From Ricinus communis (Eukaryota; Streptophyta; Magnoliopsida; Malpighiales; Euphorbiaceae), in contig NC_063262.1 in the NCBI RefSeq assembly GCF_019578655.1, positions 18,235,582-18,299,581 on the forward strand: a stretch of 64,000 bases of DNA, in the 5' to 3' direction. Positions 49,201 through 61,267 of this stretch are shown piece by piece (the stretch's first letter is position 1; each line of letters opens with the position of its first letter). The translations under genes and the position numbers were made by a program. The notes beneath the pieces were generated by a model. That model did not search any database and was not told where the DNA came from. It saw only the letters and a program-made list of their open reading frames with translations.

Positions 49201-51990
49201 TTTAGTGAGTTCATGGGAAGCATTAAGACTAAGGAAAAATTATATTTTCCATGTCATTAAGCAATCCAATAATATAATGGCATGTGAAAAAGTGAATGAT
49301 TAGTAGTTACCTCTTTTTATCATTAATACATAATTAGTGGATAGTTTTTCTAGAATTTCCTTTTTTTAATCTTTAATAATTATTTTAATTTTTATTATAT
49401 AAACAATAACGAGTTAAACTCTTAATATTCCCATGCATACCATATAAAAAAAACTAATTATTTTAAATAAGGATTTTATTGAGATGTTAAATATAAAAGA
49501 ATAATTGATATAACGAGTTATTAAATAAATAGTGATGTAATAATTATTTAAATATAAACAAATAAAATTATAAATAATTGAAATAATAGGGCCCACATAT
49601 TAATGATTATTTAATTGATTATTATATTACTATTAATGTAATGAGTAATTTTATATATTATTATCGGGAACATTATGATTCAAAGAGTGGCTAATATAAT
49701 GAGTTAAAGTAAATAGAACTGAATTCACATTTATGATTTTTAATGATAAACCATATAAAATCAAAATGTCGGCCATAGTATGGAGCGGCTGAAGCCTTTG
49801 TACCATTCAATAGAAAGAAAAGGAAAACTAAAGAAATGATAATAATGCAGAAGGAAAGTATGGACCCTAGACCCTTTATTACTGTGGGGTAATTGGTTTA
49901 GATTAAAAGGTAAAAATATGGCAAAAAATTCAAGGAGAGTGGTGTAAGTCAAACATTTTTTGGTTAAATATTAATACATATTTACTAATTTTAATAATTA
50001 AATATATATTAATCACCTCAAATTAAAATATAAAATGTTTATATATACATCTCATCTTCTTATTAAATATATATTAAATATTTTTCTAACTTATAAATCA
50101 AAAGAATTAGTTCACATCAATTCCAAATTTTTAGGAAAATAGATAATGAAAGTGACAGCGGGGATATAAGCATATGTAATCAGGTTCATCGTATTGCATG
50201 AAAAAGGCTGCACATGAGGAATACATTTGTTGTCTAATAATAAGATGCAAGGATTTAATTATACTCCTCCAATCTATCTATAACTTATTGAAGGCTTTAA
50301 TTAAGCTATTTGGTTAAACTAAGAAATAAAATGGTACCAAAATAAAAAAAACTAATTCAATTTTTATTAATTTGACTTTATCAAAATTTCTATTTATAAG
50401 AATTCTGATTATTTCAATTTGGTTCAACTTTTAAGATTGAACCGAACAATATATTTTCGTACATGTTAATCATGCGAGATAAAACCACAAACTAAACCAA
50501 ATCATATTTGATTTGGTGGTATGCACAATTGACTTTGACGAAAATATCTTAAGCTCGAAACATTGCATTTGGATGACAGTACTTTTGTTTGGAAATATTT
50601 TTGTTTTTCCTTTTCCATTTCAAGCTAAAGAAATGAATCATAATTAGGTAGCTGAGATTCAAACCATGAATGATTGGTAAAGTTATAAGACCTTTATGCA
50701 CCAAAAAACAAATCCTCCACTTTAGATCTTTTCATGTAAGTTCATTTGTCGAGCGATTAAGAGGTGAATTACCTCAATGAATATGATTTGACCATAGAAT
50801 ATATAATTATTTAATTTAGAGAACTGAGGGAGTAATAAAGAGACCAAGCTAACTCTGAATTCTTAGCTATGTAATTTTTCTAATTCATATGCACAGCTAA
50901 TTAATGAGCTAAAAGTGAGCATAAAGAATGACTTTAAAAGTATTATATATAAAATAATTGATTTTCATGAATATAAACATTGAAAGTAGTTATTTAGAAA
51001 GTTAAAGATTTGATGGGATAAAAATAAATGCTTATAAGAGTATAAATATTCACTTGAAAATAGTAAATTGAAAATTTGAATGTACTGTAAAGATAAATAT
51101 TGAGAATTGATAGATAGACTTTATGTTTGTTAATTTGCTGTTGATTTATTAGAGGGAAGGGATGAGGCTACTCTTTAAGGGGTCTCCTCCATTTATAGAA
51201 CTACCATAGCTTGGTCATTACATTTATATTATCTCCACATCTTGACTTGCTCCTCAATAACTCCACCACCTTATACATTTTGAATGTGCTTGCAAATGTC
51301 ACTCCATATTTTCACTTCCCTTCACATGACTTTCACAACTTTTTCCACAATTTTTTATGATATATAAACATATGAGAAAATTTTTTAACCGCGCTGAGTA
51401 TACTTATAATTTTTCAGTGTGTATATTGAGTGGTTCCTTTTTGGAGGCATACTTCTATGCGTGCATGTGACTATAATTGTACTTTAAAGTCTGTATAGAT
51501 GAGACGTTTAAACACCTAAAGTTTCTTAGAATCAGTAAGATACATCTATAAGTGTATATTGGATTTTACTTAATTATTTATTTATATATATTTTCTTGAT
51601 TTTATATTAGTTGTTAATTTATTAGTTATATTTTCTTGATTTGATTTGGGATGTGGACTTTATTGATTTTATATATGAAAATAGAGTTTATGTTTCATGA
51701 TTATTTATTTATTTCATTTTATTAGATTTTATTTACCTAGATAGATTTATTATATATTAGATATTTGTATTTATAATTATAGTAGTTTATTTAACTCCTT
51801 GTTTACTCCTCTTTCTTATTTGTTTATTCTCTTACTGTGTTTATACTCACATTCTTTTTTCTTTCAACAATTTTATAAAGGATAATCAAGAGAGGATTCA
51901 GGATTGATGTCAAAGTGTAATAGAGTTTGATGTTATTTGACTCTACGATTCAGGAAAAAAGAAATTGATTAGGTAAATAGGCTCAGTTGG
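49201..51990. other. AT-rich intergenic DNA
   Basis: No open frame with a known domain on either strand. The part from about 51.1 kb may belong to the eroded LTR whose primer-binding site is at 52007. Confidence 0.45.
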
Positions 51991-52006
51991 GCATGGGTGT
52001 TATAGT

Positions 52007-52018
52007 TGGTATCAAAGC
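52007..52018 (+). mobile_element. Relic initiator-Met primer-binding site of an eroded LTR element
   Basis: GTTGGTATCAAAGCGTAGGTT contains TGGTATCAAAGC, one base from the canonical plant PBS TGGTATCAGAGC, preceded by GGGTGTTATA, a plausible decayed LTR end. No LTR partner or coding sequence was recognised nearby. Confidence 0.45.
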
Positions 52019-52613
52019 GTAGGTTATCTTAGATTCTTGTAAATGAAGCATTAGATTTTTCTAAGTATGAAATATAATTTGCATAGGAACAAATAAGTTT
52101 GCTAGTTAGAGAAATTGATATTGAAAATATAATCAAATAGTGAGATAATATAAATTACGAGTAATGAGAGATTTTGCAGCGTTGCCCAAGCACAACCATA
52201 AATCAAATTTGGAATACTCATTTTCGGTTGCGGTCTCACCTAGGAGATGACCTACCATTTGTGTTTTGGCTTTCATTTTCAATTTATTTTTATTATAGTT
52301 GCCACCTTATATTTTTTTAGGAAAATACTAGAAAATATATAATTTTAGACTCTATTTATTTATTACCTTTTAAAAAACAGCTAGTCTCAAATCCGAGAAG
52401 GATTCGAGAAATAGATTTAGGTTCTCAAAAAGACTACCAATAATTATATTGCAAGAAATTAGAGTAAATTGCATAAATCGCCTCTCAAGATTGTACTATA
52501 TATCATAATAATCCCTGAATTTTTAATATATATTACAAAATTTTATAATATTCTAATTAAGGTATCACTAAATCCCCTACCATCCAACCCTGTTAGACTA
52601 ATGCATGGAAAGC

Positions 52614-54164
52614 TGATGTGCTCTTTATGCAACCTACACCTAAGGCAGTGAACCTACCGATGCAGCCTAGCACTAGTGAGTATCAAGGTCGTATCCCTGG
52701 AGATCGGGTGAACCTAGAGTTACTACTGTTTGCTATGTTATCTAGTCTGAAATAGGGTGTGAAAGTTCTAACGTACCAGCTAAGGGTTATGAGTGCAAAT
52801 AAGTAAATGAAGAACAATGGATAATCAAAAGACAATTACAAAGAGAGAAACAAACCCAAAAGGGAGCCTAAGTGATGGAATTCTAAAGATGGATTTTATG
52901 GATTGCCGATCTTGCTTACCCGTGCCTAAATCCTGAATTGAATCCCGGTTCCTCTCTCGAGCTTACCGGATTCCTAACCCTGCACTAACCTAATGGAATC
53001 TCTTCCTATCGGATTACTACAGATTAGCATTAAGTATGATTTAAAGCTATTAAGAGTTATTAGTTCTTAATCCGGCGAGTAAATCAACCTTATCTCTAAG
53101 TGTTAACTACCAGTTCTTACTATTCAATGTCCAGTTGTAACAAGCATTTCTCAATGTCAAGAAACAACCTAATAAACAATTAATCCAACATCTCAAATTA
53201 ACTGAATCAAACTTTTATTATTGAAAAGCAAGAAGATTGCAAGAATGACAATTATAAAAACTAACAATTAAGCATAATCCATCAACAAAGGTGAACCTTA
53301 ATGGATTCAAAAGATCTAGCTACTCATGTTCATGGTTAAAGCAATTAGGGAACAAAATAAGGAAAAACAAATTAAAGGCATGTACACCCTTCTCTTTCAA
53401 GCTGAATGAGAAACCCTAAAATTGCAAAATTTGAAATCTCAAACCCTAGTTGCCTCTTGAATGCTCCCAAAGTTTGTCTTGATCTTCAATTCGATGTTGG
53501 AACAAGTGAAATCCCCCCTTCAATTGATGAATTTTTATCTCTCAAGGTCTACAATTGAGGTATAGGAAATAATTGATTAAGTGTGTGTCTTGGAATTGAG
53601 TCCAAAAATCGTCCCCCTTCAAAAAGAATTCAAAATCGCCTATATAGTTGATTCAGCATGGCCGGAGTCCAGTCAATGATTCAAAGACTACCGGAGTCCA
53701 AGCCGTGATGATTCAAGACGCAGGAGTCCAGTGTGATGATTCAAGACAATCCGAGTCTAAGTCATGATTCAAGACACGGCCGAGTCAGTGTCAACTGTGG
53801 AGTCTGTCACGACTCCTTCCGGTGCCATGCCCAAGCCTGTGCTGATCCATCACAGGCCGTGCTGGAGGCCGTGGTGGCTACGGAAGTCGTGCTGAAATGG
53901 CACAATTGGGGATAGCCTCTTGGTAATTCAGCACGGCCGGAGTCCAGGCCATGCTCAACCCTCTGGGTGCTACTCCTAGCCCAATCTGATGGATTTTGGT
54001 CCGTAATCACACGTATGTCCATCGATTACTGATGATGTCCTTCGAAAATGACCTGAAATGAGAAAGGAAACAAAAGACAGGTGATTCTAGCATAAAACGG
54101 GATAATCATGCATAAAAAATGTAAACAATCGGGCATGAAAACATGTGTATTATGATGCTTATCA
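52614..54164 (-). repeat. 3' LTR of the Athila-like element, 1551 bp
   Basis: Plus strand begins TGATGTGCTC and ends GCTTATCA, so the LTR has TGAT..ATCA ends. The boundaries are set by collinearity with the solo LTR at 4534-6019 on the left and by the polypurine tract on the right. In sense direction a conserved TATA word (CTATATAGG) lies near 53640 and the 300 bases before it hold repeated CACGG words and short inverted repeats. The 5-bp left flank is AAAGC; its partner is outside the window. Confidence 0.9.
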
Positions 54165-54180
54165 AATTACCCCATACTTA
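54165..54180 (-). other. Polypurine tract of the Athila-like element
   Basis: On minus, AAGTTTAAGTATGGGGTAAT directly precedes the LTR. It matches the TTTAAGTGTGGGG-type tract typical of Athila elements, with one change in the core. Confidence 0.88.
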
Positions 54181-55784
54181 AACTTTTGCTTGTCCTCAAG
54201 AAATTTACAACTCACTCCTCAAACATATACCAAATAACTCGATCAAATGCATTGCAGGAGGTTAGCTCAAAACAAATTTCAAAACTCCGTAATGATTTTT
54301 CCCAAAATCCCCAAATCACTAAATCCTTAAGAGAGAGAACAAACTTAATAAAGTTGCTAAAGTTAAAATGATAAACCATCTAAATTGAGAAATTGAGAAC
54401 CATGCCTCACAAGATGTCACTCAAAACACACAAGTGTATATAGGTGAAAGAAGATCGCTAAGCTCTCAACGCAAAAATACAGAAAAAGTGCTTACCATAG
54501 GCTTGCTTATGGATTCAATCTCCACTACTACGAAATAATCAATAATCATGATCAAAGGGTCTTGAGCCAGGTTGTAATGGGGTTAAGGTAAGGTACGTAT
54601 AAATATGGAAAGTAGGCTACAAGTTGCTGGAAGTTAAGCAAGTAATGCAAGAAAGTAACGAAGGATCAAGTGCTGTACCAAAATGAACACTAAGTTGCTC
54701 TAAAAATAAGATGATGCTCGAAATGAACTAAATTAATACTTTCTTCTTTTTTTTATTATATAATTATATATATACTATGTATATATATTACAACAGCTTA
54801 TGTAGGAGTTGTTGGTTATTGACACATACAATAATTGAAGGGAGCATCTATGAAAAATCTAGCAACTTAGTGAAATATATGAATGCAGATTGATCCAAAG
54901 TAAAATGCAGCAAAACTTATATAATTTCCAGCAACAATGGTAGAAAGAATGGTCAAATGAATAGAAGTGATACAATAAGTGTCACTGTTATTATTGTCAC
55001 GAAAAGAATGGCTAAGGCTCAAAATTGGTTCACTAAGGGAAAAACAGGGTTAGGCTTTTTGGCCAAATTGTGTAAATCCTAAGTGCCCAAATCATCTCAC
55101 GATTATTGACAATTCATGTAATCTCAACAGATATCGTAAAGCAAGTTCTAGAAATAGAGATTCTGTAAAATGCTCACTAATGAAAGAAAAGGGAGCATAA
55201 TAGTGATGCACCAATTGGCTCAAAATCTCACCATTTGAGTGGGTTAAAATTGCATGAATTCTCAACCCAAAGTTTAAACAGTCAATCATAATAATAAGCA
55301 ACAATATTAACAGTGTTCTATATCTAAGATAAAGTAATATGGAAGAATTAAGGAAAAATACCAGTTTTACCTGGCTGGATTGTAGTTAAGAGATTTATTC
55401 ATTGCCTTCTTCCCAACAAGGTTCAATAAAAGCTATAAGGGAATCCATTCAAAGGAGAAAAAGTCATCAACTACTTAATTAAAACAAAACTCAAGATAGG
55501 CACAACATCGGTAGGTACCTACCCCACATTTTAGTATAACACTGTCCACAGTGTTAAAGAGATGAAGACTGAGGAAGCATATGATTCACACATTATGGTT
55601 ATGGAAGATCATGCTGATTTTTTTTTAATTAAAAAGGCATAGTGTTCTACTTAATATAAACAGACAAGTGCAAGGAAATAACATAAAATTAAGCAAGCTA
55701 CAATCAAGAAAGTAAAAGGAGATAATAAATTGAAAGAAAATAAATAAAAATAAAAAAAATAAAGAAAAAGGAAAGAGGAAAATA
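54181..55784 (-). other. Untranslated segment between extra ORF and 3' LTR
   Basis: About 1.6 kb with no meaningful frame on either strand; typical of the long 3' spacer of Athila elements. A short TA-rich run lies at 54755-54790. Confidence 0.6.
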
Positions 55785-57345
55785 TCACAATTTCTTTTTT
55801 CGCCAGGAGTCTGCTGATGGTGTATCCTCACTGGTTGGATCTGCTTTGGAAGTTGAAGGCGGGAAATTCTTTGAGGAAGGTGGCGGTGGTGGATCAGGGT
55901 CCGTGAAGCATGTTGCCAAATCGAACTCCATATCATCAATGAGCCGTTGATTTTGTGCTCCAGCCTCTGCCATCTTTTGAATCTGCACTACTATGAAGTC
56001 TGCCTGGGTGGCCTGTCTTTCTAAACCACTCAGGAACTATTGAAGTATACTGTTCAAACTGCCCAACTGTGCCTTCGTTTCTTCTTGAAACTGCACAAAC
56101 TCAGTATACTGCTGCTGTTGTAGATCGCAGACTCGATCTAGACGGTCGGCCATAGCACTGATCTGAATGCTCGATGGCCCTGCCGAATGAGAGGATGAGG
56201 CTCCAGATGAGGGCATAAACACTCTAGCTGGGTTAGGAATCCTAACATCCGGGATCCCGACCGACGGATGTTGGGCTCCTCTAGCCGCTGCCTCTCTAGC
56301 TTCCCTGACTATTGTGCTCACGAGCCTATATTCAATACCATGTGGATGTCTAGTGGCCGTGATCATCTGCATGTTGATCATCTGTCTGAACCCTAGTGGT
56401 GTCATGTCACCAATATTTGAAAGTTCCGAGAGACAGTCGTCCAATACATCCAGTCTCTTAGCTAACCTAGTCACATACGGACCGAAACAACAATGCATCT
56501 TCTTCTGGGCGTCTACTATAAATGAACGAACTTGGCGAGCCAATAAATATCCCAAGTCTAGCTTCTTCTGATGTTGCATAGCCCAGAGAATAAAGACATT
56601 AGTCAGTGCAGGATCGCCCCAAACCTGTCCCCTACTGTAATGGTGTAAGCTAGTAGGGTATGAATGTAGCGGAGATGGTCCGGTAGGCTAGAGGCCTTAG
56701 ACCTACTTGGGTAGTATGTTTCCGGCCTCATTACCAATGAGTCCCATATGGCGTCATATGAAATTGGGTGGATGTAGAGACATCCCTGATACTCCTCCCC
56801 CGAGATTTCTTGTTCAGTCCATAATCCCAAATGCATGCCAAATTGTGGGACCGACATCGAGAACTCCCTTCCCCAAGCCCCGAAATAAATTGCATCAGTC
56901 GATGCCAGCCAGGATATGTTGCTGCAGGAAGAAGGTCTTTGAGGAACTCGATCGTAAGCTCACGGTAGGTTGGCTCAATGATGTCAAAGAATCTCGCATA
57001 CGGTAGAGTCTCGAACAGTGTGTGCATATCTTGAGCCAATCCCACTCTCTCTAGGGATGTGAAGTCTATGCAACGGCCCACCATCACTTGCTTCCATCTC
57101 ATGACTTGGAATCTACTTTCATTGTCTGCATTAGGGAATGTCCACAATGGATGACGGCCAGGTGTGGATGGATTCACAGCAGGTGCTTTTCGAGGTCGGA
57201 CTATTTGTTGTGGTGGAGGTGGAAGTCATGGTCTTTGGTTCGCTACCGTGGAGGAAGACGTTCCTTCACCACGCGATCGCTTGCTGGTAGCGAAGCATTT
57301 CAGTTGCTTTCTACGAGATTTATCACGGTCCGTCATATAACCTAA
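55785..57345 (-). pseudogene. Extra ORF downstream of pol (Athila ORF2-type), broken
   Basis: Frames 57345-57226, 57177-56731, 56857-56603, 56579-56037 and 55988-55785 form one protein. The N-terminus is basic (RDKSRRKQLK). The central part reads ARFFDIIEPTYRELTIEFL, text recurrent in Athila-type downstream ORFs. The C-terminal part has a Gln-rich, probably coiled-coil stretch (DLQQQQYTEFVQFQEETKAQL) and a Pro/Ser-rich tail. No signal peptide or membrane segment is evident, so envelope function, sometimes suggested for this position, is not supported here. An in-frame TGA at 57226-57228, a frameshift near 56740-56850 and a stop near 56040 break it. Confidence 0.8.
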
Positions 57346-58413
57346 TGCAACAAATTATTAGTTTTTTGTAAGAATTCAAGTTAATGAAAGAAATAATCTA
57401 CCGAATCAACAACATAATGATTATACTTCGACTAACCAAAAACTTGTATAAACTAATAAACCGATACATACCAATCTAATTTATCATGAACCAGCAATTG
57501 CAATTTAAGTCTAAACATTATTCATGCTTTGCATGCTGTAGGCACATTTTATTTCCACCAAAACCCCACACTTATCATTTTCATAACCGACTACACCACA
57601 AACACAACAACTAATGTAAATTAACCTAACCAAGGTCATATGGTTACAATATAAAGCCACCAAGATATCCTAGCATGTCCTAACAAGAGTATATGTATAA
57701 AATAAAAGTCAAATCATAATAAAAAAAATATAAGGCAACAAATGAAGGGACTTACCTGAGTTCGCTGAGGAAAGTGAGAAGGGTGAGATAAGGGTATAAG
57801 AACAACACCTTTGAGCTAAGAAAAACAAAAGGGAAGCAAAATTTTCGGAGGCCTCCCCTTCTTATAGGCACGTGTTCAGCACGGGTGAGGGTAGGCCGTC
57901 ACACGAGCCTTTAGCCTTCTTGTGACGCACCTTGGCACGGGCAATGGCACGGCCGTGCTAATGAGCACGGCATGGGGTTTTATCCCGTGATGCCTTCGGA
58001 AGCCGTGACAAATTATTCTTTATCCTTCAACACGGGCTTGACTCTGGCCGTGCTCCTCAGCACGACCTGGTGTTCTAGCCCGTGATGGCCACGGAAACTG
58101 TGGTGAAACAGAGTGTTTCTAGGCTTCCTTTGCCATCTCGAGTCGCCTTGCCCCCTACCTGTAATTAACACATATATGCATGTAATTAGATCATAAAACA
58201 AGTAGATATGGTCAAACGGAAGAGTCCGTCCTCTCCGATTATATAAGTCCGAAAAATTAAAAACCCTAATTACTGTTAAGCAACTATAATAAAGTCAAAT
58301 GAAAATGATGAAACAATCACAACTAATTAAAAACATAAAAGTATAATCCAAGTCAAATGTACAAAAGTGCTTATTTGTAGAGTCTTAAGCTTGACTCATT
58401 CGGATCACCCTTC
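57346..58413 (-). other. Spacer between integrase and extra ORF, with CACGG palindromes
   Basis: Non-coding. At 57860-58090 CACGG/CCGTG words recur, including a perfect 12-base palindrome GCACGGCCGTGC at 57947-57958. The same words fill the U3 part of this family's LTRs. Confidence 0.7.
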
Positions 58414-59563
58414 CTATGCATACAAAGCCAGGTCAACTCGTTGCTCACTATCCAATGAGTTACAATGGTATCGCTTTAGCCGATGGCTGTTCACTTTGAA
58501 GTTTCCCTTCTCTGGATGATGCAACTCTACCACTCCATATAGAAAGACTTGTCCGATCTGAAATGGTCCAGACCAACGAGTCTGCAGCTTTCCGGGAAAT
58601 AAACGAAGGCAAGAGTTGTAAAGCAACACTCGATCCCCAACTTGAAACTCCTTAGGCTCACGAATCCTTTGATCATGCCATTTCTTAGTCCTTACTTTGT
58701 AAGTTGAGGAGTTTTCGTACGCCTGCTGGCGCCACTCATCTAGCTCACTCACCGCCATTGCCGCCTCCTTACCTGCGAATCAATATCAAAGTTACAAGTT
58801 CTAAGGGCCCAAAGTGCCCTATGCTCTAACTCAACAGTAAATGACATGACTTTCCATAAACAAGGCGATAGGGCGAAACCTATAGATGTCCTAAAAGCGA
58901 TCCTAAATGCCCATAATGCATCATCTAACTTAAAAGTCCAGTCCTTCCCACTCGGTACTAACGGTTCTCTCTAAAATACGTTTAATACCCCTATTAGTTA
59001 CCTCAACCTGCCCACTAGTCTGGGGGTGATAGGGAGTAGAGAATCGATGAGTAACTCCGTACCGCTTAAGTACTTTCTCTAATTGGGCATTGCAGAAATG
59101 TGTTCCTCTATCACTAATAAGCGCCCTAGGTATGCCAAACCTAGCAAACAATCGCTTAAGGAACCCGCAGACAACCCGCATCGTCGGTGGCTACGACTGA
59201 GCTTGAGTGCCACTTAGAGAAATATTCAACAAAGAACTGAATGTACTTATTACCATACAAAGAGGGAAAGGGTCCTATGAAGTCGATGCCCTAAACATCA
59301 AAAATCTTAATAACTTGCACACCAGTTTGGGGCATCTCATCATGAGAAGAGATATTACCAGCGCGCTGGCAAGGGTCACAAACCTGAACAAATTTTCGTG
59401 CATCTTGGAAGAGCGTAGGCCAATAGAATCCTGCCTCAGCACCTTCCTCGTTGTATGGTTTGTCATTTGTGATGACCTCCAGTGGGTCCCTCATGGCGGT
59501 TGCTTCAATATTTGGAGAGTCTCCTCGCCATATACACAACGGCGAATCACCTGATCTGCACAT
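58414..59563 (-). pseudogene. gypsy integrase, broken
   Basis: Frame 59563-59291 has the zinc-finger cysteines (VCDPCQRAG), then a TAG at 59291-59293 where relatives have Trp, followed by GIDFIGPFPS with the first catalytic Asp. Frame 59181-58930 holds the second Asp ([12 protein letters not shown]) and the Glu region ([18 protein letters not shown]). Frame 58758-58414 is the C-terminal part, including FQVGDRVLLYNSCLRLFPGK and WSGPFQI, the GPY/F-type module. Between 58930 and 58760 the frame is lost. Confidence 0.9.
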
Positions 59564-60129
59564 ACTTTAAACAAAAAGGGATCTTCCGAAATATAGTATT
59601 TCAAATCAGCGAAGAATTTCTTCTTTTGCTGATAAGTCATACCCTTAGGTAGAACCCTAGCAACCAAATAGTTAGTGTAATCTGAAAACCAGGGAGTATC
59701 AGTGTATACCTGAGTGACATATAAATGTTCTTCTGAAAATCGATCGTCTATGGCCGTCTCATCAAGTGCATCCAAGTGAGGATTTTCCAATCTCGATAAA
59801 TGGTCCGCTGCCAGATTCTCCGCACCCTTCTTATCCTTGATCTCGACATCAAATTCCTGTAATAAAAGAATCCACCGAATCAATCTCGGTTTCACATCAT
59901 TTTTCAGGAATAAGTACCTCAACGCCGAGTGGTCCGTGAAGACAATGGTTTTGAAGAGAACGAGGTATGATCTAAACTTGTCGAAGGCGTAAACAACAGC
60001 CAATAACTCCTTCTCTATGGTGGTGTAGTGTTCCTGGGCTCCCGTCAAAGTCTTGCTAGCGTAGTAAATGGGTTGGAACTTTTCAATCCTCCGTCCAAGC
60101 ACAGACTCCAACTGCATAATCACTAGCAT
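59491..60129 (-). CDS. gypsy RNase H and connection, open but part of a dead polyprotein
   Basis: Reads as a continuous 212-codon frame: [19 protein letters not shown], then [28 protein letters not shown] and [12 protein letters not shown]. These are the acidic and His signature segments of Ty3/gypsy RNase H. A frameshift just upstream (about 60130-60141) separates it from RT where relatives read CDASDYA; here the Cys-Asp-Ala part is in a different frame. It cannot be made except as part of the polyprotein. Confidence 0.9.
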   Translation of the reverse strand: MLVIMQLESVLGRRIEKFQPIYYASKTLTGAQEHYTTIEKELLAVVYAFDKFRSYLVLFKTIVFTDHSALRYLFLKNDVKPRLIRWILLLQEFDVEIKDKKGAENLAADHLSRLENPHLDALDETAIDDRFSEEHLYVTQVYTDTPWFSDYTNYLVARVLPKGMTYQQKKKFFADLKYYISEDPFLFKVCADQVIRRCVYGEETLQILKQPP

Positions 60130-60347
60130 CGCACATCAGTTCAAGGCGGCCCCCAATCGGGAGAAACCATGATTGGGGCTGTAGTTAGAAGTTTCTTAAG
60201 TAACTCAAAAGCTGCCAAGCATGCATCATCAAAAATAAAAGGTACATCTTTAACTAACAATTGAGTGAGAGGCCTAGCAATCTTAGAGAAATCTCTAATA
60301 AATCTCCTATAAAACCCTGCATGGCCCGGGAAAACTCCTAACAAATT

Positions 60348-61088
60348 TTAATGTGAACTAGGAGGAGGTAGCTTAGATATTACTTCTACCTTAGCTCTAT
60401 CCACCTCCATTCCAGCCTGAGAGATCTTATGCCCCAAAACAATCCCCTCTCTCACCATGAAATGGCATTTTTCCCAGTTTAGTACCAAGTTAGCCTCAAT
60501 ACACCTAGCTAACATGCGCTCAAGGTTTGCCAAACAAAGAGAGAAAGAATTACCAAAAACAGATAAGTCATCCATAAATACCTCCATAGACTCCTCAATC
60601 ATGTCCTCAAAAATAGCCATCATGCACCGCTGAAATGTAGCCGATGCATTGCACAGTCCGAATGGCATCCGTCTATAAGCAAACATCCCATAAGGACAGG
60701 TGAAGGTAGTCTTCTCTTGGTCCTCAGGTGCAATAGGAATCTGAAAGTAACCTGAAAAGCCGTCATGAAAATAATAAAACATGTGACCTGCTAAACGTTC
60801 AATCATCTGATCAATAAAAGGAAAAGGGAAATGGTCCTTCCGAGTTGCATCATTAAGCCTACGGTAATCAATGCAAACTTGGAAGCCTATTACCGTCCGA
60901 GTCGGGATCATCTCATCCTTCTCATTCCTTACCACTGTGAAGCCTCCCTTCTTGGGTACAACCTGCACAGGACTAACCCACGAACTGTCAGAAATGGGAT
61001 ATATTAAACCTGCATCAAGAAGTTTAATTACCTCCTTCTTTACCACTTCTTTCATGTTCGGATTGAGTCGTCTTTCGAGGTCGAACAA
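60348..61088 (-). CDS. gypsy reverse transcriptase domain, open within a dead element
   Basis: Frame of 246 codons with RT landmarks: VQVVPKKGGFTVV, CIDYRRLNDATRKDHFPFPF, the first catalytic Asp in HDGFSGYFQIPI, TFTCPYGMFAYRRMPFGLCN and the catalytic VFMDDLSVFG. Relatives usually have LDGYSGY where this copy has HDGFSGY, and FMDDFSVFG where this has FMDDLSVFG, so some drift has occurred at the active centre. The next frame, 60344-60141, continues with VFPGHAGFYRRFIRDFSKIA. Confidence 0.92.
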   Translation of the reverse strand: MFDLERRLNPNMKEVVKKEVIKLLDAGLIYPISDSSWVSPVQVVPKKGGFTVVRNEKDEMIPTRTVIGFQVCIDYRRLNDATRKDHFPFPFIDQMIERLAGHMFYYFHDGFSGYFQIPIAPEDQEKTTFTCPYGMFAYRRMPFGLCNASATFQRCMMAIFEDMIEESMEVFMDDLSVFGNSFSLCLANLERMLARCIEANLVLNWEKCHFMVREGIVLGHKISQAGMEVDRAKVEVISKLPPPSSH

Positions 61089-61267
61089 CCAGCCCCGAAA
61101 CTGCCCTCCAATGAAATCTTATGAGAGCGAAACTTGGATTTATGCCTCGGGATATCCGCTATATTGAAAGCAAAGGCCTTCTTGTACTTCCTTAGAACTT
61201 CCAACAAAGCATGACTTTTCTTCGGAGTTAGATCGGTACCGCTATGATTACCGGTAAGCGCTTCTCT

